Part shown: piece by piece, positions 1-8,376 of the stretch
Numbering within the stretch: position 1 is the first letter of the stretch
Layout of the letters: every line of letters starts with the position of its first letter
Source of the DNA: Bacteroidia bacterium
Lineage (GTDB): Bacteria; Bacteroidota; Bacteroidia; Flavobacteriales; Flavobacteriaceae
NCBI GenBank assembly: GCA_030425715.1
Contig: JAUIAA010000038.1
Coordinates: 1-11,146 of the forward strand
Length of the DNA: 11,146 nt
Direction of reading: 5' to 3'
Made by a program: the position numbers and the translations under genes
The notes under the pieces: model-generated
What the model saw: the letters and a program-made list of their open reading frames with translations, nothing else
Told to the model about the DNA's origin: nothing
The model's database searches: none

Positions 1-1
1 A

Positions 2-628
2 ATTATTGATGATGATACCAAGCGAAATTACATTGAAGATAGTAATTATATCAATAGCTTTGCAAGGACTACCTTCGATTCGTACGATAGCAAATATTAT
101 CCCAAAAGCGGATTTTATTTAAATGTAGATTATTTATTGTATTTATACTCTAGTGATAACAGCAAAAATTTTAGCCCTTTTTCCCAACTATCTGGAAATT
201 TAGGTTTTGCCAAAACATTTTTTAACAAACTTACTTTTCAATATGTTTCAGAAGCAGGTATAACCATAGGCTCTAATTCAAATGATGTATTAGATTTTCA
301 TTTAGGAGGTTATAATGAAAACTATATCAACACATTTATTCCATTTTTAGGATACGAAATAGCAGATTTGAACGAAGAAGAGTTTTTAAAGTCCACCTTT
401 ATGTTACGTTATGAATTGTTTAAAAATAACTTTATAACCACTTCTGCAAACTTTGCTAGAGTATCTGATGATGTTTGGAATGACGGGAACCTTTTTGAAG
501 ACACAAAATCAGGGTATGCAATTGGTTATGGATTGAATACCCTGCTAGGTCCTATTGACTTGCGTTATTCTTGGTCCCCAGACACAAGTCAATCTTATGT
601 GTATTTTAATTTGGGATTCTGGTTTTAA
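2..628 (+). CDS. C-terminal Omp85-type outer-membrane barrel, probably of a patatin-like phospholipase (5' partial)
   Basis: The frame is open from base 2 to the TAA at 626-628, so the true start lies left of the window and about 208 residues of the C-terminus are visible. Near the visible N-terminus is a D-S-K-Y-Y-P-K-S-G-F stretch, which resembles the conserved D..yyP..G segment that opens a strand in Omp85/BamA surface-antigen barrels. It is followed by alternating aromatic/polar beta-strand patterns. The protein ends in N-L-G-F-W-F; a terminal Phe is the usual recognition signal for the BAM complex. The G-P-I-D-L-R-Y-S-W-S-P segment before the end resembles the barrels fused to patatin phospholipases in Flavobacteriaceae, but the catalytic patatin domain is outside the window, so a BamA/TamA-type protein remains possible. 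The gene converges on the RND pump gene with only 7 bp between stops. Confidence 0.72.
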   Translation: MIDDDTKRNYIEDSNYINSFARTTFDSYDSKYYPKSGFYLNVDYLLYLYSSDNSKNFSPFSQLSGNLGFAKTFFNKLTFQYVSEAGITIGSNSNDVLDFHLGGYNENYINTFIPFLGYEIADLNEEEFLKSTFMLRYELFKNNFITTSANFARVSDDVWNDGNLFEDTKSGYAIGYGLNTLLGPIDLRYSWSPDTSQSYVYFNLGFWF

Positions 629-635
629 ATTAAAT

Positions 636-3600
636 TTAGCTTACCACAGTTGGTATTTCTTTTTCATTATTTCCAAACCGTACTGCTAACCACATTTTAA
701 ATTTGGTTACCAAGTAAAACAAAACCGGAACAACAATTAAGGTTAAAAAGGTTGCGATAAACAACCCATAAATTACAGTCCAAGCTAAAGGTCCCCAAAA
801 CACAACATTATCTCCACCAATATATATGTTCGGATTTAATTCTCCGAAAAGGGTAAAGAAGTTAATATTTAATCCAATGGCAAGCGGAATTAACCCTAAA
901 ATAGTTGTAATTGCGGTTAATAAAACTGGTCGTAAACGAGCTTTTCCTGCTTTGGTAATTACATCTAACAAATCTTTTTCTTCTAAAAATTCGTTATCTC
1001 CAATATGTAACTGCAGCTTTTTTCTATCGATCAATAGTTGGGTATAATCTAGTAGCACTACACCATTATTCACCACAATTCCCGCTAAGGAAATAATTCC
1101 CATCATGGTCATCATAATAACAAAGGAAGCTCCGGTAATTACCAACCCGCCAAACACACCAATAAAACTCAAAAAAATTGCCAACATAATTATAGCAGGT
1201 TTTGATATGGAGTTAAACTGAAAAATAAGTATAAAAAATATCAACCCTAGCCCGGTGAAAAAAGCACCCATTAAAAAGCTCATTTGTTTATTTTGTTCTT
1301 CAATTTGGCCAGTATAATCAATTTTGATATTATCGGGTACGCCATGAAAAGCTTTCATTTCGGTTTGTATTTTCCCTACAATTGCAGCGGCATCTGTATA
1401 CCCTGGAGAAAGTGCAGAATAAACAGTTACAACTCTTTTGGCATCTTTGTGTTTGATGGCATTAAAACCAGAAGAATTACTTTGTTTTGCTACTGCAGAA
1501 ACAGGAATTTCTTTAATTTGCCCTGAAGCAGGATCTCTAAAAGTGATGGCTTGATTAAAAATAGCACTTGTGTTGTAACGGTTGTCTTTATTAAACCTTA
1601 CATAGATATCATAATCATCTCCTTTTTCTTTATACACCCCAGCTTTTTTGCCAAATATAGCATTTCTTAATTGCAACCCAACTTGACTTGCATTTACTCC
1701 TAATTCACCAGCTTTTTTTCTATCTATTTCAACTAGCATGGATGGTTTGTCTTTGTTGGCGTCAATTTTTAGTTCATCAATACCTGGAATATTTTTATTG
1801 TTGATGTAGTTACGCATCTGTTCTGCAGTAGCAATTAACTCGGTATAATTATCCCCTTCTAATTCAATATTGATAGGTGCTCCTACAGGAGGTCCTTGTG
1901 CATCTTTTTCAACAGAGATTAAAACTCCAGGATAAATTCCTACTAGGGCGGACTGGATTTTTTGACGTAAAAGCTCACTATCTTGTCCACGACGATATTT
2001 AAACTCGCGCATAGATGCCGTAATTTTTGCCCTATGTGGCATCTCTCCAGATACACCACTATCTGTTTGTGGATTTCCAGCACCTTCACCAACTTGTGAT
2101 ACCGCACTTTCTACCATAAAATTATAGTTACCGTCTTTATAAACATCTTCATTTAAAACCTCATAAACACGACTTTCTATGGCTTTTGTAATTTTATTAG
2201 TTCTTTCAATATCTGTACCTTGTGGGTATTCGATGTATACAATAATTTGATTTGGTTTGTTATCTGGAAAAAACTCTACTTTGGTTCTTTGTTTGGCCAA
2301 TGAAATTCCAAAACTAACAAAAGCAATTATTAATAGTAAAAAAGTACCAATACTTAAGGCGTATGGCATTTTTCCTTTGAGTGCGCCACGTAATTTGTTT
2401 TCATAAAAATTTTCAAATCGGGTTAAAATTTTAGTTTGAAAATAGTTTGCCATTTTTCTTAACCATAATCTATATACCCAAAGCATAATTGCAGAAAAAA
2501 TCATCAAGGTACCTAAACCTCTATATACACCTCCAAAAATGGAAACCAATAAGCCTAAAATTGCCATGATAATAGTGGTACTAATTATCTTTTTTAAAGG
2601 CATGTCTTTGTCTTCGGTGTTCATAAATTTAGAAACTAGAACAGAGTTGAAAAAGATAGCTACAATTAAAGAGGAACCCAGTACTACCGATAAAGTTATG
2701 GGAAGTATAATCATAAACTGCCCCATCATTCCAGGCCAAAGCCCTAAAGGGATAAAGGCAGCAACAGTGGTTGCGGTAGAAATAATAATTGGAAACGCAA
2801 TTTCACCAATTCCTTTTTTTGCAGCTTCCATTCGGCTCATGCCTTCTTCATCCATCAAACGGTAAACGTTTTCTACTACTACAATACCATTGTCTACCAG
2901 CATTCCAAGTCCCATAATCAATCCAAACAGAATCATGGTATTTAAGGTGTAGCCTAACATATTTAAAATCATTAAAGACATAAACATAGACATTGGAATT
3001 GCAAACCCAACAAATATGGCATTTTTAAAGCCTAAAAAGAACATCAATACGGTTACTACTAAAATTACCCCAAAAATGATGTTATTTACCAAATCATCTA
3101 CCTGACCAATAGTAACTGAAGATTGGTCGTTGGCAATAGTAACTTCTAAATCTGGTGGGAATTCATTGGTTTTAGCATTATTAACAATTGTTCTAATTTG
3201 TTCTGCAGCTTCCACCATGTTTTTACCTGCTCTTTTTTTAACATCGAGCATTACCACACTTTTTCCAAACTCTCTGGCATACGTAGTTTTATCTTTGTCT
3301 TGAAACGAAACGGTAGCAATATCTTTTAAATAAATAGGATTGCCTTTTTCCGTTTTAACTACAAAATTATTTAAGTCTGACGGCTTTTCAACTTCACCTA
3401 AAATTCTAATAGTTCTTCTTTGGTCGCTAGCAATTAAATTACCTGCAGACATAGTTACATTACCGCCATTGATTGCATTGGCAACATCGTCAAAACTAAC
3501 TTTGGCAGCCATCATTTTATATATATCTACAGCTACTTCAACCTCTTTTTCTTGTGCACCTCTTATATCTACTTGTTTAATTTCAGGTAAATCTTCAATT

Positions 3601-4139
3601 TCATCCTGTAAATATTCGCCAAATTCTTTTAGCATATGTACTGGATAATCTCCAGAAATATTAATATTTAAAATTGGCATTTCTTCAGATAAATTTAAAT
3701 CGAAAACATTAGGTTCTACTTTTGCCCCATTAAAAGTTGGCCAATCTTCCCCAGAAGTTTTTGCATCAATTTCATCTTTTACCTTTTGTTTTGCTTGATC
3801 TACGGTAATATTCTCGTCAAACTCAACAATAACCATAGACATATCTTCTTGTGATGTAGAGGTAATCTCTACTACATTACTTATGGTTTTTAGTTCTTCT
3901 TCTAAGGGGTCGGTAATTAATTTTTCAACATCTTCGGCGGTATTTCCTGGGTAGATAGAACTGACATAAATTTTTGTTTCTTTTACCTCAGGAAAATTTT
4001 CTCTAGACATACTAAAAAATGCAGAAATACCTAAGAATAATATCAGTACCATTAAAACATAAATGGTTGTTTTATTGTCAATTGCCCATGACGAAAGTGC
4101 AAATTCTTTATCTACTTTTTTCTGTTTTTTTGTCATCAT
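636..4139 (-). CDS. RND-family efflux pump, inner-membrane permease subunit
   Basis: This 1167-residue protein is the proton-driven inner-membrane pump of a tripartite exporter (AcrB/HAE-like). TM1 lies at about residues 25-43, followed by the first large periplasmic loop with porter subdomains (50-340). TM2-TM6 lie at about 350-503, the second periplasmic loop at about 615-955, and the last TM block at about 958-1145. TM4 contains G-M-L-V-D-N-G-I-V-V-V-E-N (412-424). Asp416 matches AcrB D407, but the second acidic position is Asn417, and the AcrB K940 position in TM10 is Asn1024. The loop motif G-P-P-V-G-A-P (749-755) is typical of this family. An insert at about 518-562 adds two hydrophobic segments between TM6 and TM7, making the protein longer than AcrB (1049 residues). 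The start is the first of two adjacent ATGs, 5 nt after the adaptor stop. The substrate cannot be told from sequence. It is the last gene of the tetR-tolC-adaptor-pump operon. Confidence 0.95.
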   Translation of the reverse strand: MMTKKQKKVDKEFALSSWAIDNKTTIYVLMVLILFLGISAFFSMSRENFPEVKETKIYVSSIYPGNTAEDVEKLITDPLEEELKTISNVVEITSTSQEDMSMVIVEFDENITVDQAKQKVKDEIDAKTSGEDWPTFNGAKVEPNVFDLNLSEEMPILNINISGDYPVHMLKEFGEYLQDEIEDLPEIKQVDIRGAQEKEVEVAVDIYKMMAAKVSFDDVANAINGGNVTMSAGNLIASDQRRTIRILGEVEKPSDLNNFVVKTEKGNPIYLKDIATVSFQDKDKTTYAREFGKSVVMLDVKKRAGKNMVEAAEQIRTIVNNAKTNEFPPDLEVTIANDQSSVTIGQVDDLVNNIIFGVILVVTVLMFFLGFKNAIFVGFAIPMSMFMSLMILNMLGYTLNTMILFGLIMGLGMLVDNGIVVVENVYRLMDEEGMSRMEAAKKGIGEIAFPIIISTATTVAAFIPLGLWPGMMGQFMIILPITLSVVLGSSLIVAIFFNSVLVSKFMNTEDKDMPLKKIISTTIIMAILGLLVSIFGGVYRGLGTLMIFSAIMLWVYRLWLRKMANYFQTKILTRFENFYENKLRGALKGKMPYALSIGTFLLLIIAFVSFGISLAKQRTKVEFFPDNKPNQIIVYIEYPQGTDIERTNKITKAIESRVYEVLNEDVYKDGNYNFMVESAVSQVGEGAGNPQTDSGVSGEMPHRAKITASMREFKYRRGQDSELLRQKIQSALVGIYPGVLISVEKDAQGPPVGAPINIELEGDNYTELIATAEQMRNYINNKNIPGIDELKIDANKDKPSMLVEIDRKKAGELGVNASQVGLQLRNAIFGKKAGVYKEKGDDYDIYVRFNKDNRYNTSAIFNQAITFRDPASGQIKEIPVSAVAKQSNSSGFNAIKHKDAKRVVTVYSALSPGYTDAAAIVGKIQTEMKAFHGVPDNIKIDYTGQIEEQNKQMSFLMGAFFTGLGLIFFILIFQFNSISKPAIIMLAIFLSFIGVFGGLVITGASFVIMMTMMGIISLAGIVVNNGVVLLDYTQLLIDRKKLQLHIGDNEFLEEKDLLDVITKAGKARLRPVLLTAITTILGLIPLAIGLNINFFTLFGELNPNIYIGGDNVVFWGPLAWTVIYGLFIATFLTLIVVPVLFYLVTKFKMWLAVRFGNNEKEIPTVVS

Positions 4140-4144
4140 AGCAA

Positions 4145-5314
4145 TTATGATTTAATAATTTTTATGGTTTGACCTTCACGAACGCTTCTAGCACCATCTT
4201 GAATAATTTCATCTTCTATTTTTAACCCCTCTAAAACTTCAATAATATTTCCCTGCGTTTTTCCAGTTTTGATAATTGCTTTATGTACAATAGCTTCGTC
4301 TTTATCATTTTTATCTTTTACCAAATACACATACTGTTCTCCATTGGCATTTTCAGAAATCACCCTTTGCGGTATTAATATTGCACTATCTTTTGTATAA
4401 TCGTTAATTTGTAAACGGGCAGTTAAGTTAGGTTTGATCCAGCCTTTTTTGTTTGGAACAGGCACTTCAATTTGAAAAGTTCTATTGGCAGGATTGATAT
4501 AATTACTTGCTTGACGAACTTTGGAGTCGATACTTTTTCCTAAAATAGGAAATTCAACTTTTACATTTTTACCTTTGGTAACGGTAGTAATGTAACTTTC
4601 AGGCACTTCCACCTCAATATACATATTACTAAGATTTACTATACGAAATATTTGCGATTGCCCAGGGGCAACAACACTTCCTTGATCGGTAATGATATCG
4701 TCAATAACACCAGAAAAAGGTGCTCTAATAGATGATTTTTCCAATTGAATTTTTAATTGAGCAATGGCTCTTTCTTGTGCTTCGTAATTAGATTTGGCTT
4801 GTAAATATTGCATTTCACTTCCAATTTTTTGATCCCAAAGTCTTTGTTGTCTTTCAAAAGTTGTTTTTGCCAATTCGGCTTGGATTTGCATTTGTGCCAA
4901 TTGCTGCGCTAAACCTCCATCATCAATACTTGCAAGCAAAGCTCCTTTTTGCACTTTTTGCCCTTCGGTAACATATATTTTTTGTAAAATACCAGCAGTC
5001 TCTGGATAAAGAACAATATTTTGTTTGGTTTGTACACTACCTTGTAAGTCTAAAAAATGATTAAAAATTTCATTTTTTACCGTTAATGTGGTAACCAATG
5101 GTAGTTTTTTTGAGCCGTCGAGTTTAGCGATAGCTTCGTCTAATAATTTTAATTGCTTAGAAACCTCAAACTGTTCATTTTCAATAGCTTCACGTTTATC
5201 TCTTATTTTGTTTAAATCTCCTTCTGCAATCACATCTTCTACAGAATTTTTATTGGTGCCACCACAGGAAATCAAAACTAGGGCGATGGTAAATATGGTA
5301 ATTAACTTTTTCAT
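4145..5314 (-). CDS. RND efflux periplasmic adaptor (membrane-fusion protein), lipoprotein
   Basis: This 389-residue HlyD/AcrA-type adaptor bridges the inner-membrane pump and the outer-membrane channel. Residues 1-17 form a lipoprotein signal with lipobox L-I-S-C, so Cys17 should be lipidated and anchor the protein. Residues 33-66 look like an extra N-terminal coiled coil, rich in K/E/L. The first lipoyl half is at about 97-130 (Y-P-E-T-A-G-I-L, then T-E-G-Q-K-V-Q-K-G). The alpha-hairpin is at about 134-192, and the second lipoyl half begins at I-R-A-P-F-S-G-V-I (196-204). A beta-barrel (about 230-305) and a membrane-proximal domain ending in G-Q-T-I-K-I-I-K-S complete the usual order. The ATG at 5314 gives a textbook signal peptide. 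The gene sits 33 nt after the tolC-like gene and 5 nt before the pump gene, so it is almost certainly co-transcribed with both. Confidence 0.95.
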   Translation of the reverse strand: MKKLITIFTIALVLISCGGTNKNSVEDVIAEGDLNKIRDKREAIENEQFEVSKQLKLLDEAIAKLDGSKKLPLVTTLTVKNEIFNHFLDLQGSVQTKQNIVLYPETAGILQKIYVTEGQKVQKGALLASIDDGGLAQQLAQMQIQAELAKTTFERQQRLWDQKIGSEMQYLQAKSNYEAQERAIAQLKIQLEKSSIRAPFSGVIDDIITDQGSVVAPGQSQIFRIVNLSNMYIEVEVPESYITTVTKGKNVKVEFPILGKSIDSKVRQASNYINPANRTFQIEVPVPNKKGWIKPNLTARLQINDYTKDSAILIPQRVISENANGEQYVYLVKDKNDKDEAIVHKAIIKTGKTQGNIIEVLEGLKIEDEIIQDGARSVREGQTIKIIKS

Positions 5315-5347
5315 TAGAATTAACTTTAGTCGTTTTTATTGTTTTGG

Positions 5348-6685
5348 TTAGTATTGCTCATAAATGTTAAGAGCATTTTCAAGATCTACTTTAGATTGTA
5401 TGATTTGTAAAATGGATTGTAAATATTCTTGTTGAATAGAGTACAATTGATTTTGGGCGTTGGTTAGGTCTAAACTGGTACTAATTCCCTCAAAAAATTT
5501 TACTTGCTCTTTATTAGAAATGCTCTCGGCCAATACAATATTTTGTTTCGTAGTGTTGTATTGATCTATGGCAAATTGATATTCATTCCTAGCAGTTTCC
5601 ACTGCTAATTTTAATTTTTCTGAAGTTTCATCTAAGGCAATTTCAGATTGTAATAGGTTAATTTTTGCCTGTTGCGTTCTCGAACTTCTTTGAAAGCTAC
5701 TAAAAATAGGGATGTTTAAACTCAAGCCAAACATGGAAGAATCATACCATGTATCGTTAAACAAATTGTTATTCGCATTTACATAGTACGCATAGTCTAC
5801 AAATCCTGTTAAAGAAGGGAGGAATTTACTTTTTTCAAATTTAACCAATAACTCATCAGAGTCTAGAGTGTTATCAGCTATCTTAAAATCTACATGGTTT
5901 GTCAAATCAAACTTTTTAGTTAACAAACCTAAATCGGCACTTTTAAGGGCAATTTCTTCTAGAGACTCTTTCAGGGTAACTTCTTCAATAATAGGGATAC
6001 CTAAAGTAATGTTAAACATTTTTTTAGAGATAATCTCTAAGCGTTTCATTTTGTTTAATTGGTTACGCAAGGTTAATAATGTAATTTGTTGTTGTTCAAT
6101 ATCTTGCTCTTCGGTTAAACCATTTTTAAAAATTGCTTTGGTTTCGTTTAAATTCTTTTCTAGTACTGCAATGTTTTTATTTAAAATTTCAATGGTCTCT
6201 TCATTAATTAAAACATTACCATAGGCGTTAATTACAGCTTCTCTAACATTCTGATCTGTTTTTTCTTTAGCAAGATTTGATATTTTTAAATAGGTTTTTG
6301 CCGATTGTAACCCTACTAAATACGAGCCATCAAAAATTAATTGGTTTAGTCTAGCTGTAGCATAAATATTTTGTTTTGTACCAAAAGTTACAGGTATAAA
6401 ATCTCCTGGATTTCCTCCAGCAATTTCTGCAGGCAATAAAGTTACGGCTTGTTTTAAATTGTTTTGATACGAAACCGTACCATCAATTTGAGGTAAACCT
6501 ATGGTGGTGGTTTCCCACTTTTTCTTTTCAGCAGCTTCAATATCTAAAGTCGCTGTTCGAGAGGTGTAATTATTTTCTATAGCGTAGGCAATTGCCTCAT
6601 TAACAGTAAAAGAATACTTATTCTCTTGCGCAAAAATTGAGGCAATAGTGATGATAAAAAATAGTAAACTGGTAATAATTCTCAT
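5348..6685 (-). CDS. TolC-family outer-membrane efflux channel
   Basis: This 445-residue protein is the outer-membrane exit duct of the tripartite pump. The signal peptide is residues 1-19 or 1-20 (ending S-I-F-A-Q). Two OEP repeats follow, each with long alpha-helical stretches rich in Q/E/L/N (about 125-235 and 330-440) and beta-strand segments. The G-L-S-L-N-I-P-I-F motif (320-328) is the conserved strand of TolC-type channels, and G-I-S-T-S-L-D-L-T-N-A-Q (400-411) corresponds to the helix-turn motif of the second repeat. The length is normal for the family. Its ATG overlaps the regulator's TGA stop as ATGA (6682-6685), indicating translational coupling. The adaptor gene follows 33 nt downstream. 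Confidence 0.95.
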   Translation of the reverse strand: MRIITSLLFFIITIASIFAQENKYSFTVNEAIAYAIENNYTSRTATLDIEAAEKKKWETTTIGLPQIDGTVSYQNNLKQAVTLLPAEIAGGNPGDFIPVTFGTKQNIYATARLNQLIFDGSYLVGLQSAKTYLKISNLAKEKTDQNVREAVINAYGNVLINEETIEILNKNIAVLEKNLNETKAIFKNGLTEEQDIEQQQITLLTLRNQLNKMKRLEIISKKMFNITLGIPIIEEVTLKESLEEIALKSADLGLLTKKFDLTNHVDFKIADNTLDSDELLVKFEKSKFLPSLTGFVDYAYYVNANNNLFNDTWYDSSMFGLSLNIPIFSSFQRSSRTQQAKINLLQSEIALDETSEKLKLAVETARNEYQFAIDQYNTTKQNIVLAESISNKEQVKFFEGISTSLDLTNAQNQLYSIQQEYLQSILQIIQSKVDLENALNIYEQY

Positions 6686-7278
6686 TTATTTAGTATTTTA
6701 TTTAATGTTTTAATTCCTTTTTCTGTAGCAATAGCTCGAATATGATACTCCATGAAATTGTCGAGTAAAAAGGAAACTTCAAAATCAGTTTTTGGAAAAA
6801 GCTCTTCATCTTGAATTCCAGAGGAGCCGTTATAATAAATTCTTGTAATGAAATTGATATGTAAATTCTTACGGTAAAACCCTTGTTCAATCCCGGTTTT
6901 TAAATTGTTGGTAATGCAACCAATTACACTTTCAAATTGTTTTTGTTTAAGAGATTTAAATATTTTTGGATAATATTTTTCAAGTTGGTATTGAGGTGAT
7001 ACTTTATTGTTTTTTAATACACTATTTACCATACTCTTTATTTCAAACAATTCTTCTATTGGGTTTTTTGAAGTGCTACAAATACAGCTTATACCCTTAT
7101 TTATTTGATCTAAAACATAATGCGCCACATCTTGCACCAGTTTATTTTTGGTGGCATAATGTGAGTAGATGGTCTTTTTAGACATGCCTAATTCCTTGGC
7201 AATATCATCCATAGTAACACTTTTAAAGCCGTACTTTAAAAATAAATCAGATGCCTTAGTTAAAACTTTATTTTTCAT
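6682..7278 (-). CDS. TetR/AcrR-family transcriptional regulator, probable local repressor of the efflux operon
   Basis: The product is 198 residues when started at the ATG at 7278. The N-terminal DNA-binding domain covers about residues 3-48: helix 1 K-A-S-D-L-F-L-K-Y-G-F, then the helix-turn-helix V-T-M-D-D-I-A-K-E-L-G-M-S-K-K-T-I-Y-S-H-Y (21-41) followed by K-N-K-L. The rest is the all-helical ligand-binding and dimerisation region, which is not conserved enough to name a ligand. The reading frame stays open up to 7455, but this start places the HTH where TetR proteins have it and falls just after a consensus promoter. The longer version would run through that promoter and into the divergent gene. 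It is the first gene of the pump operon and overlaps the channel gene by ATGA, so autoregulated repression relieved by a pump substrate is the likely logic (inference). Confidence 0.93.
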   Translation of the reverse strand: MKNKVLTKASDLFLKYGFKSVTMDDIAKELGMSKKTIYSHYATKNKLVQDVAHYVLDQINKGISCICSTSKNPIEELFEIKSMVNSVLKNNKVSPQYQLEKYYPKIFKSLKQKQFESVIGCITNNLKTGIEQGFYRKNLHINFITRIYYNGSSGIQDEELFPKTDFEVSFLLDNFMEYHIRAIATEKGIKTLNKILNK

Positions 7279-7286
7279 ATCGGCTG

Positions 7287-7319
7287 CAAAGATACATAAA
7301 AGGAAACTTAATAAACAAA
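7287..7319 (-). promoter_or_regulatory. Bacteroidota-type promoter of the efflux operon
   Basis: Read on the minus strand, TTTG (7319-7316) is followed after 21 nt by TATCTTTG (7294-7287), a perfect match to the -7 consensus TAnnTTTG. Transcription would begin around 7281-7284, only a few bases before the regulator's ATG at 7278, so the mRNA would be nearly leaderless. This supports the short start for the regulator. Confidence 0.7.
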
Positions 7320-7329
7320 AAAAGTTTCC
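7302..7329. promoter_or_regulatory. Inverted repeat, candidate operator for the TetR-family regulator
   Basis: GGAAACTT (7302-7309) and AAGTTTCC (7322-7329) form a perfect 8-bp inverted repeat with a 12-bp spacer, 28 bp in all. One arm lies in the spacer between the -33 and -7 elements and the other just upstream of the -33 element, so a bound dimer or pair of dimers would block the promoter. It lies 23 bp from the regulator's own start. The total length is within what TetR-family operators can span, but binding is inferred. Confidence 0.5.
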
Positions 7330-7374
7330 ATAGTTTTTTGCCCATACCCATCTTAATCTTTCATTAGAAACGGC

Positions 7375-7382
7375 TACTTTTA
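7375..7382 (+). promoter_or_regulatory. Weak candidate -7 element for the polyprenyl synthase gene
   Basis: TACTTTTA matches TAnnTTTG at all positions but the last, 17 bp before the proposed TTG start. No convincing TTG lies 19-21 nt upstream, so this is a weak call. It is the best candidate on the plus strand of the divergent intergenic region (7279-7398). Confidence 0.25.
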
Positions 7383-7398
7383 CAAAAATTTTAAAAAA

Positions 7399-8376
7399 TT
7401 GGATACAAAAAATTATAAGTCGGCTTTTTTGACTTTCCTTTCTAAGGAAGTGCAAAAAAACAGCACATTACAATCGCCTAAAAATTTATACCAACCCATT
7501 CATTATATATTGCAACTTGGTGGAAAAAGAATCCGACCAATTTTAACTTTAATGAGCTGTGAATTATTTGGAGGAAAAGTTGAAGATGCATTACCAGCAG
7601 CACTGTCCATAGAAATGTTTCATAATTTTACCTTGATTCATGATGATATTATGGATAAAGCAGATTTAAGACGAGGAAAAAAAACAGTGCATAAAAAATG
7701 GGACGAAAACATTGCAATTCTTTCTGGAGATGCCCTTATGATTTTAGCAGCCCAACAGTTAGAATATTATGACAACAGCTTGTTTAAAAAACTTTCAATT
7801 TTATTTAATAAAACCGCGTTACAAGTATGTGAAGGACAGCAATACGATATAGATTTCGAAACTGAAAATAATGTTTCTTTACAGGAATATTTACATATGA
7901 TAAGCTATAAAACAGCAGTTCTTTTGGCTTGTGCCTTACAAATGGGAGCTTTTATTGCGGGTGCTAGCGATAAGGATGCAAAAAGAATTTATGAGTTTGG
8001 CTTGTTTTTAGGCCTTGCATTTCAATTACAAGATGATTATTTAGATACTTACGGAACAGAGGAATTTGGCAAAAAAATTGGAGGAGACATTGTGGAGAAT
8101 AAAAAAACATTTTTATTTTTAAAAGCACTGGAAGTATCTACAGAAAAAGATAAGGAACAACTTTTATCATTGTATAATAAAGTTGAAAACAATCAAGATA
8201 AATTAGAACTTGTAAAATCAATTTTTGATAAGTATGATGTATCTAGTATTACTGCAACAGAAATTAAAAAATATACACAACAAGCATTTGATAAGGTAAA
8301 TGAATTAGATATTCAAGATACACAAAAAGAGGCGTTTATTAACTTTGGAAAACAAATAATGTTGCGTAAAAGTTAA
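7399..8376 (+). CDS. Polyprenyl diphosphate synthase (trans-isoprenyl, short- to medium-chain)
   Basis: This 325-residue all-helical enzyme condenses isopentenyl diphosphate with allylic diphosphates, supplying precursors for quinones, carotenoids or undecaprenyl-type lipids. Visible motifs are G-G-K-R-I-R-P (41-47), the first aspartate-rich motif D-D-I-M-D (82-86) followed by L-R-R-G-K (90-94), Q-x-x-D around 147-151, and the second aspartate-rich motif D-D-Y-L-D (212-216). All catalytic residues are present. The residue five before the first motif is Phe77, with no two-residue insertion in the motif; this resembles archaeal-type GGPP synthases, so a short product is plausible but unproven. 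The start is TTG: no in-frame ATG precedes residue 52, and that ATG would remove G-G-K-R-I-R-P. The stop overlaps the next gene as TAATG. The gene is divergent from the efflux operon. Confidence 0.92.
   Translation: MDTKNYKSAFLTFLSKEVQKNSTLQSPKNLYQPIHYILQLGGKRIRPILTLMSCELFGGKVEDALPAALSIEMFHNFTLIHDDIMDKADLRRGKKTVHKKWDENIAILSGDALMILAAQQLEYYDNSLFKKLSILFNKTALQVCEGQQYDIDFETENNVSLQEYLHMISYKTAVLLACALQMGAFIAGASDKDAKRIYEFGLFLGLAFQLQDDYLDTYGTEEFGKKIGGDIVENKKTFLFLKALEVSTEKDKEQLLSLYNKVENNQDKLELVKSIFDKYDVSSITATEIKKYTQQAFDKVNELDIQDTQKEAFINFGKQIMLRKS

Noticed and set aside
826..3648. Four open frames of 73-108 codons on the plus strand opposite the RND pump gene
   Set aside because: They lie fully inside a strongly conserved coding sequence, have biased low-complexity composition and resemble no protein family. 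They are antisense shadows.
5088..6224. Plus-strand open frames opposite the adaptor and TolC-type genes
   Set aside because: They are shadows of well-supported genes on the other strand, with no start context or recognisable domains.
6702..7181. Small open frames inside the regulator gene on both strands
   Set aside because: The regulator frame carries the TetR helix-turn-helix and a good start. These frames have no independent support.
7279..7455. N-terminal extension of the TetR-family regulator by 59 residues to a start at 7455
   Set aside because: It would run through the consensus promoter and inverted repeat and into the divergent polyprenyl synthase gene. TetR proteins begin their helix-turn-helix domain close to the N-terminus, as the 7278 start gives.
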